Source: Microbacterium marinilacus (GTDB taxonomy: Bacteria > Actinomycetota > Actinomycetes > Actinomycetales > Microbacteriaceae). Taken from it: DNA of 64,000 nucleotides. Positions 58,976 through 64,000 of the stretch are shown one piece after another. The stretch is taken from the NCBI RefSeq assembly GCF_019753765.1, contig NZ_JAIJZW010000009.1, positions 62,001-126,000 on the forward strand, given 5' to 3'. The notes under the pieces are model-generated. The model saw only the letters and a list, made by a program, of their open reading frames with translations, did no database searches and was not told the DNA's origin. A program made the translations under genes and the position numbers. The stretch's first letter is position 1. Each line of letters opens with the position of its first letter.

Positions 58976-59940
58976 CCGCTGCGCCGCAGGGCCCCGCGAC
59001 CCCGGTGCGCGGCGAGGTCGCGATCCACCACGGCGACAACCTCGACGTCGCCCGCACGCTGCCCGACGGCGCGTTCTCGCTCGTCTACCTCGATCCGCCG
59101 TTCAACACCGGCCGCACCCGCGAGCACCGGTCGCAGCGCGCCCTGCGCACCGACGCGGCGGCGCCGGGCACGACGCCGGACGGATCGGCCCGAGCCGGCC
59201 GAGACGGCACCGGTTCCGCCGTCTCCGTCGATCCCGTCCTGCGTCCTGCACAGGACGGACCCGTCTGGGCGGGGTTCCACGGTCGCGGCTACGAGCGGGT
59301 CCGCGGCGCGCTGCGGACCTACGACGACCGCTTCGACGACTACTGGGCGTTCCTCGAGCCACGCCTGGCCGAGGCGTGGCGCCTGCTGGCCGACGACGGC
59401 ACGCTGTACCTGCACCTCGACTACCGCGAGGCGCACTACGCCAAGGTGCTGCTCGACGCGGTGTTCGGCCGCGACTGCTTCCTCAACGAGCTGATCTGGG
59501 CGTACGACTACGGGGCCAAGTCGCGCAGCCGCTGGCCCACGAAGCACGACACGATCCTCGTGTACGTGAAGGACCCCGACCGGTACTGGTTCGACTCCTC
59601 CGCGGTCGACCGCGAGCCCTACATGGCGCCCGGGCTCGTGACGGCCGAGAAGGCCGCCCGGGGCAAGCTGCCGACCGATGTGTGGTGGCACACGATCGTG
59701 CCGACCTCCGGCCGCGAGCGCACCGGCTACCCGACCCAGAAGCCCGAGGGCGTGCTGCGCCGGATCGTCGCGGCGTCGTCGCGTCCGGGCGACCGCGTGC
59801 TCGACCTCTTCGCCGGCAGCGGCACGACGGGAGCCGTCGCCTCGGCGCTCGGCCGTCACGCCACGCTCGTCGACGTGAACCCCGACGCGATCCGCGTGAT
59901 GGCCGAGCGGATCCCGCACGCGGAGGTCGTGACGTCCTGA
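58972..59940 (+). CDS. Site-specific DNA methyltransferase, beta class (adenine-N6 or cytosine-N4)
   Basis: A 322-residue methyltransferase. The catalytic DPPF (YLDPPFNTG) is near residue 41 and the SAM-binding FAGSGTTG near residue 280, the order of beta-class enzymes. The target-recognition region between them includes a Gly/Ala/Arg-rich insert of about 45 residues after the catalytic loop. No restriction endonuclease gene is adjacent, so it looks like an orphan methylase. The start is uncertain: TTG 58972 overlaps the lipoate-ligase stop (TTGA) and gives the full first domain; GTG 59005 is an alternative. Sequence specificity cannot be read. Confidence 0.87.
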   Translation: MTAAPQGPATPVRGEVAIHHGDNLDVARTLPDGAFSLVYLDPPFNTGRTREHRSQRALRTDAAAPGTTPDGSARAGRDGTGSAVSVDPVLRPAQDGPVWAGFHGRGYERVRGALRTYDDRFDDYWAFLEPRLAEAWRLLADDGTLYLHLDYREAHYAKVLLDAVFGRDCFLNELIWAYDYGAKSRSRWPTKHDTILVYVKDPDRYWFDSSAVDREPYMAPGLVTAEKAARGKLPTDVWWHTIVPTSGRERTGYPTQKPEGVLRRIVAASSRPGDRVLDLFAGSGTTGAVASALGRHATLVDVNPDAIRVMAERIPHAEVVTS

Positions 59941-59968
59941 ACGCCGCCCGCGCACGGGGCGGGAGCCC

Positions 59969-59974
59969 TACGCT
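59969..59974 (+). promoter_or_regulatory. -10 box of the F420-dependent oxidoreductase gene
   Basis: TACGCT ends seven bases before ATG 59982, fitting a leaderless or nearly leaderless start. Confidence 0.5.
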
Positions 59975-59981
59975 CGGAGGC

Positions 59982-60971
59982 ATGCGATTCGGAATCTTCA
60001 TCCCGCAGGGCTGGCGCTTCGACCTGGTCGACATCGACCCGGCGGCGCACTGGAGCACGATGCGGTCTCTCGCCGTCCGGGCCGACGCCGGCCCCTGGGA
60101 GTCGCTGTGGGTCTACGACCACTTCCACACCACCCCGGTGCCGAGCGACGAGGCCACGCACGAGGCGTGGACGCTGATGTCGGCGTTCGCCGCCTCGACG
60201 AGCCGCATCCGCCTCGGCCAGATGTGCACCTGCATGGGGTACCGCAACCCCGCCTATCTCGCAAAGGTCGCCGCGACCGTCGACCACGTCTCGGCCGGGC
60301 GCGTGGAGATGGGCATCGGCGGCGGCTGGTACGAGCACGAGTGGCGGGCGTACGGCTACGGCTTCCCCGAGGTGCCCGACCGGCTGCGGGCGCTGCGCGA
60401 GGGCGTCGAGATCCTGTCCCAGGCGTGGCGCACCGGATCGGCGACGCTCGACGGCGCGTACTTCCAGGCCGACGGCGCGATCGTCCGCCCGCTGCCGATC
60501 CAGGAGGGCGGGATCCCGATCTGGATCGCCGGCGCCGGCGAGAAGGTCACGCTGCGGATCGCGGCCGAGTACGCCTCGTACACCAACTTCAACGGCGGGG
60601 TCGAGGGCTTCCGGCACAAGAGCGAGGTGCTGCGCGGGCACACCGACCGGCTGGGGCGTGACTTCGCCGAGATCACCCGCTCCGCCAACTTCAACACCGT
60701 GGTCGGCGAGACCGAGGCGGACGTGCGCGAGCGCCTCCGCGCCATCGAGGCCCGGGTGGCGCCGTACACGGGCGACGCGACCGCCGGGCTGATGGAGAAG
60801 CTCACGACGGGCGAGGGGCTCGTCGGCACGGTCGAGCAGGTCACGGAGCGGCTCGCCGCGATGCGCGAGGTCGGCCTCGGGTACGCCATCCACTACTTCC
60901 CCGAGTCGGCCTACGACCTCTCGGGCGTCGAGCTGTTCGAGCAGCGGGTCATCCCGGCGCTGTCGGCCTAG
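59982..60971 (+). CDS. LLM-class F420-dependent oxidoreductase
   Basis: A 329-residue luciferase-like TIM barrel. N-terminal MRFGIFIPQGW, the DHFHTTPVPSDEATHEAWTLMSAFAASTSRIRLGQMCTCMGYRNPAYLAKVAATVDHVSAGRVEMGIGGGWYEHEWRAYGYGFP segment and GGIPIWIAGAGEKVTLRIAAEYA match the F420-dependent branch. The cofactor is probably F420 (cofE is at 23935-24723), although FMN cannot be excluded. Substrate unknown. The start at 59982 follows a TACGCT box; a longer in-frame reading back to 59376 lies inside the methyltransferase gene and is rejected. Confidence 0.88.
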   Translation: MRFGIFIPQGWRFDLVDIDPAAHWSTMRSLAVRADAGPWESLWVYDHFHTTPVPSDEATHEAWTLMSAFAASTSRIRLGQMCTCMGYRNPAYLAKVAATVDHVSAGRVEMGIGGGWYEHEWRAYGYGFPEVPDRLRALREGVEILSQAWRTGSATLDGAYFQADGAIVRPLPIQEGGIPIWIAGAGEKVTLRIAAEYASYTNFNGGVEGFRHKSEVLRGHTDRLGRDFAEITRSANFNTVVGETEADVRERLRAIEARVAPYTGDATAGLMEKLTTGEGLVGTVEQVTERLAAMREVGLGYAIHYFPESAYDLSGVELFEQRVIPALSA

Positions 60972-60992
60972 CCACGCGCGGGCACGCGCGGG

Positions 60993-61042
60993 TCGGTGCG
61001 AAAGCGCCCTTGCGAGACGCCGTGAGGGCGCTTTCGCACCGA
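60993..61042. terminator. Bidirectional hairpin between convergent genes
   Basis: TCGGTGCGAAAGCGCCCT (60993-61010) and its exact complement at 61025-61042 give an 18-base perfect stem and a 14-base loop. Confidence 0.75.
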
Positions 61043-61052
61043 TGCCCTCGGC

Positions 61053-61847
61053 CTACGGCGCCTGCGGCAGCGGCAGCCGGTTCTTGAACGCGATGTAGCC
61101 GTCGTCGACGCTGACCACCGTGCCGTTGATCGCGTTGGCGCGGTCGGAGGCGAGGAACGCCACGACCTCCGCGATCTCCTCCGGCTCGGTCAGCCGCCCC
61201 CTCAGCTGCTCGGACGCCATGAACGCGTTCAGCTCGTCCGAGAACCGGGCGAGGATCGGCGTTCGGGCCCTGCCGGGCGTGATCGCGACGACCCGGATGC
61301 CGTGCTCGGCCAGCTCCATGGCCGCGGACCGGGTGAACGAGATCACCCCCGCCTTCGCCGCGCCGTACGTGAAGGCGCGCTCCCCGGCGCTCTGCCCGTA
61401 GATCGACGACGTGTTGACGATCACCCCGCCGCCTCCCTGGGCGACGAACTGCCGGGCGGCCGCGAGGATGCCGTGGTAGACCCCGTCGAGGTCGATGCGC
61501 ATCACCGGGTGATAGTGCTTCTCCGGGTCGTGGTCGAGCAGCGGGAAGCCGCCCGGGATGCCCGCGTTGTTGAACATGACGTCGAGGCGGCCGAACGCGT
61601 CGACCGCCTGGGCCACGAGCCCCTGCACGTCCGGCCACGAGCTGACGTCCGCGTGCACCGCCGCGACGGTCCCCGGGTGGCCCTGTTCCGCGGCCTCCTC
61701 GACGACCCGCCGGGCGCCGTCCTCGTCGACGTCGCCGATGACCACGCGCGCGCCCTCGCGCACCATGGCGTGCACGGTGGCCCGCCCGATGCCGCTGGCG
61801 CCGCCCGTGACGATCGCGACCTTGCCCTCGAGCTCCCCGCCGCTCAT
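61053..61847 (-). CDS. SDR family oxidoreductase
   Basis: A 264-residue classical SDR: TGGASGIGRA, NNAGIPGG, VNTSSIYG and YGAAKAG with the Tyr-Lys pair, and a VDDGYIAFK end. It overlaps the upstream binding-protein gene by four bases (ATGA), so it is co-translated with it and very likely shares its IclR-type control. It probably oxidises or reduces a hydroxyl group of the imported compound. Start chosen at 61847; 48 extra in-frame codons upstream lie inside the neighbour and have no family similarity. Confidence 0.88.
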   Translation of the reverse strand: MSGGELEGKVAIVTGGASGIGRATVHAMVREGARVVIGDVDEDGARRVVEEAAEQGHPGTVAAVHADVSSWPDVQGLVAQAVDAFGRLDVMFNNAGIPGGFPLLDHDPEKHYHPVMRIDLDGVYHGILAAARQFVAQGGGGVIVNTSSIYGQSAGERAFTYGAAKAGVISFTRSAAMELAEHGIRVVAITPGRARTPILARFSDELNAFMASEQLRGRLTEPEEIAEVVAFLASDRANAINGTVVSVDDGYIAFKNRLPLPQAP

Positions 61848-62887
61848 TCGGCCGGCACCAGGTCGTCGGTGATCCACTCGGCCGGATCGCCGCCCGGCTC
61901 GGACAGCCCCGACTCGACGAGCAGGTCGTAGCCCTCCTGCCAGCGCTCGTGGTCCTGCTCGAGCACGTCGAGGGAGCCGTCGCCGACCCACACGGCGCGA
62001 TACGCGTCGAGCGACTCCTTGGCGACCTCGTCGTCGTCGAGCGCGGCGAAGGAGTACTCGGTGCGGAGGCTCTCGAGGGTGTCGTCCAGCGACTCGTCCT
62101 CGATGATGAACTCCGCCGCGCGCTTGACGGCCCGCAGGAACCGTTCGATCTCGTCACCGTGCGCCGCGATCTGCTCGGGGGTCGAGACGTACGCCTGCAC
62201 GTCCGTGGCGGCGGTCAGGCCCGCCGGGCTGACGACCGCGTCGTCGTTGGCCGCGCCGACCATCACGGCGGTGTCGATGCCGAGCATGTAGCCGTCGAGC
62301 TGGCCCTGCTGGACGAGCGCGAACGTGGCCGGCGTCAGGCCGACGACCTGTCGCTCGACGCTGTCCGCGTCGTGACCGTTCGTCTGCAGCGCGAGCATCA
62401 TGGTCTTCGCGCTGGTGCCGCCCTCCGATCCGACGCCGATGGTGCTGCCGGGGAGGTCGTCGATGCCCTCGATCGGGTTCTCCTCGCTGGAGACGATGCG
62501 GAAGCCGCCGCCGCGCTCCAGCGTGCCGACGTTCACCAGCGTCTGCCCCTGCGACGCGAGCGTCAGCACGTCTATGGCGCCCGCGCGGGTGATCGGCGCG
62601 GATCCGCCGATGAGCCCCTGGATGGCGACGGGCGATCCGCCCACCGGCTGGAACTCGACCTCGAGGCCCTCCTCTTCGAAGAAGCCGTGGGTCTGCGCGA
62701 GCAGCTCGGGCGCGAACGACAGCGTGTCGAGCGGCAGGTTCGTCAGGTAGACGATCTTGTCGAGCGACTCCGCGGAGCCGTCCGTCTCGGCGGGGTCGGC
62801 GTCGGCCGGGCCCGCGGCGCAGCCGGCGAGCACGAGCGCGGCGGCCAGGGCGAGGGCGGACGTCCGCCGGGTTCTGGGCAGGGGCAT
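61844..62887 (-). CDS. ABC transporter substrate-binding lipoprotein, NMT1/THI5-like (second copy)
   Basis: A 347-residue lipoprotein (lipobox LVLAGC) clearly paralogous to the protein at 51149-52207. Shared stretches include DxLSFAPEL, VAIQGLIGG, SVERQVVG, the QLDGYMLG/QLDGYIV segment, ANDDAVVSPAGL and LRTEYSFA. No permease or ATPase gene lies beside it, so it may use the SsuBC-type importer encoded at 48447-50076. I chose ATG 62887 with AAGGAGA upstream, giving a normal signal peptide. An IclR-type box lies 92 bases upstream. Confidence 0.88.
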   Translation of the reverse strand: MPLPRTRRTSALALAAALVLAGCAAGPADADPAETDGSAESLDKIVYLTNLPLDTLSFAPELLAQTHGFFEEEGLEVEFQPVGGSPVAIQGLIGGSAPITRAGAIDVLTLASQGQTLVNVGTLERGGGFRIVSSEENPIEGIDDLPGSTIGVGSEGGTSAKTMMLALQTNGHDADSVERQVVGLTPATFALVQQGQLDGYMLGIDTAVMVGAANDDAVVSPAGLTAATDVQAYVSTPEQIAAHGDEIERFLRAVKRAAEFIIEDESLDDTLESLRTEYSFAALDDDEVAKESLDAYRAVWVGDGSLDVLEQDHERWQEGYDLLVESGLSEPGGDPAEWITDDLVPAE

Positions 62888-62979
62888 GGTGTCTCCTTCA
62901 CTCGTCGTCGAGTAGGGATGCATGCGGCGCATGCGCTGCGCGACATGATCGACGGCCCCGGAGGGCCGGATCGGCGCGG

Positions 62980-62995
62980 TTTCGTTGACCGGAAG
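62980..62995. promoter_or_regulatory. Candidate IclR box 5 (upstream of binding protein 2)
   Basis: TTTCGTTGACCGGAAG matches TTTC-N6-CGGAAA with one difference, in the 262-base divergent gap before the final MFS gene. It could influence both directions. Confidence 0.5.
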
Positions 62996-63085
62996 GCTTT
63001 GGTTGAGCTGTAAACACGATTGGTTGCAAATTCGCCACCGCGGCGGGGGAGGCAGGCGCGGACGCCCCGTGTCGGAGGTCCGGCC

Positions 63086-63091
63086 TAACGT
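63086..63091 (+). promoter_or_regulatory. Possible -10 box of the final MFS gene
   Basis: TAACGT, 58 bases before ATG 63150. No -35 is recognised. Confidence 0.35.
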
Positions 63092-63149
63092 CTTGACCGG
63101 CGGGCCCGTCCGCGCCGACCATGACGGAGAGACCGACGAAGGGTGGCCC

Positions 63150-64000
63150 ATGGACGACAGCCCGGCACCCGGCGCGACCGTCGCCGCCCCTCCGCACGGC
63201 ATGCGCACGTTCGTGCACGTGCTGGTCAACACCGCGGTGGCGAACATCACCACGAGCTTCCTGTGGTTCGGGCTGACCTTCTGGATCTACGCCGAGACCC
63301 GCAACGTCATCGCGACCGGCGTGATCGGCGGCGCGTACATGCTGTTCATCGCCCTGTTCAGCATGCTGTTCGGCACGCTCGTCGACAGGTACCGCAAGAA
63401 GGCCGTGATGCTGTGGGCGACGGCGGCGGCGTTGGTCGTGTTCTGTCTCGACACCGCGTTCTTCTTCTGGATCGGCGAGGAACGCATCGTCGACCTCACG
63501 ATGCCCTGGTTCTGGATCTTCGCGGTCGTCATGCTCGCCGGCGCCGTCGTCGAGCAGCTGCGCAGCATCGCCCTGTCGACCACGGTGACGCTGCTCGTGC
63601 CCGATGAGCGGCACGCCAACGCGAACGGCCTGGTCGGCACCGTGCAGGGCGTGTCGATGCTCGTCACGAGCGTGCTCAGCGGGCTGTCCGTCGGCTTCCT
63701 CGGCATGGGCTGGACGCTCGTCATCGGCCTCGCCGCCATGCTGCTCGCGATGCTGCACCTGTCGGCGCTGCGCATCCCGGAGCGCGAGATCGCGCACGTC
63801 GAGGGCGGCACGACCAAGTGGGTCGACATCCGCGGCGGCTGGCTGGCGGTGCTCGCGGCGCCCGGTCTGCTGGCGCTGGTGCTGTTCTCGACGATCAACA
63901 ACTTCGCGGGCGGCGTCTACATGGCGCTGATGGACCCGTACGGCATCGACCTGTTCGGCGTGCAGGGGTGGGGCATCTGGTTCGCGGTGGCCTCGACCGG
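63150..64000 (+). CDS. MFS transporter, N-terminal part (runs off the window)
   Basis: The first 283 residues of an MFS exporter-like protein, open to the right edge. The frame reads MDDSPAPGATVAAPPHGMRTFVHVLVNTAVANITTSFLWFGLTFWIYAETRNVIATGVIGGAYMLF, then the loop motif GTLVDRYRKKAVML and further membrane helices. It resembles the MFS_3 (EntS/macrolide-efflux) group. It is divergent from the binding-protein/SDR unit, so it may export a pathway intermediate or be unrelated. Confidence 0.83.
   Translation, partial: MDDSPAPGATVAAPPHGMRTFVHVLVNTAVANITTSFLWFGLTFWIYAETRNVIATGVIGGAYMLFIALFSMLFGTLVDRYRKKAVMLWATAAALVVFCLDTAFFFWIGEERIVDLTMPWFWIFAVVMLAGAVVEQLRSIALSTTVTLLVPDERHANANGLVGTVQGVSMLVTSVLSGLSVGFLGMGWTLVIGLAAMLLAMLHLSALRIPEREIAHVEGGTTKWVDIRGGWLAVLAAPGLLALVLFSTINNFAGGVYMALMDPYGIDLFGVQGWGIWFAVAST

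Noticed and set aside
1..64000. CRISPR arrays, rRNA, tRNA, insertion sequences and riboswitches
   Set aside because: No regularly spaced repeats, conserved RNA cores, transposase genes with terminal repeats or recognisable riboswitch structures were found by eye. A covariance-model search would be needed to exclude small RNAs.

Overview
The window is very GC-rich and densely coded. Promoters are actinobacterial in style, with TANNNT -10 boxes six bases upstream of start codons, and GTG starts and 4-base ATGA/GTGA overlaps are common. Gene content includes F420 chemistry (CofE and an F420-dependent luciferase-like enzyme), a fused PutA, an LAxTG-type surface protein and a circularly permuted ATP-grasp/alpha-E/transglutaminase set. 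This fits a high-GC actinobacterium, most likely Microbacteriaceae such as Microbacterium. Genus is inferred only. No rRNA, tRNA, CRISPR array or insertion sequence was seen, and no gene-free stretch exceeds 300 bases.

Layout. 1-8525: the end of an amidase, then a tightly overlapping operon of a polyamine-type ABC importer and hydantoinase/oxoprolinase subunits A and B. 8569-10629: an aldo/keto reductase and a membrane cytochrome b-like protein. 10866-18257: a nine-gene catabolic operon (MHS-family transporter, two metallo-beta-lactamase-fold lactonase-like enzymes, an SDR, two 3-hydroxyisobutyrate-dehydrogenase-like enzymes, a cupin and two carboxymuconolactone-decarboxylase-type proteins). 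A GntR/FCD repressor gene follows in opposite orientation, and TTGTCSGACAA operators sit at both ends. 19186-33525: a large surface nucleotidase, enoyl-CoA hydratase, cofE, a GNAT, a thioesterase, unknown membrane proteins and putA. 33760-34953: an XRE-ImmA pair with a divergent small XRE gene, resembling a phage or ICE switch. 35180-37223: dimethylargininase-like ddaH and a rocD carrying a one-base frameshift. 37372-41931: a molybdopterin oxidoreductase, a hydrolase, and a MarR-controlled exporter.

42045-54050 plus 61053-62887 is the most interesting part. It holds an IlvD-type dehydratase, an FAD oxidoreductase, a ThDP enzyme, an aldehyde dehydrogenase, an SsuBC-type ABC importer, two paralogous NMT1-type binding lipoproteins, an SDR, an IclR regulator, and a Cys-variant UGSC-family protein with an unrecognised 368-residue partner. 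Five intergenic copies of a near-palindrome (TTTC-N6-CGGAAA) lie upstream of five separate transcription units here. Together they suggest one IclR regulon for uptake and breakdown of an unknown hydroxylated acid: dehydration to a 2-oxo acid, decarboxylation to an aldehyde, then oxidation.

54342-60971 carries the transglutaminase/alpha-E/ATP-grasp trio, a lipoate ligase-like gene, an orphan DNA methyltransferase and the F420-dependent oxidoreductase. The window ends inside an MFS transporter gene.
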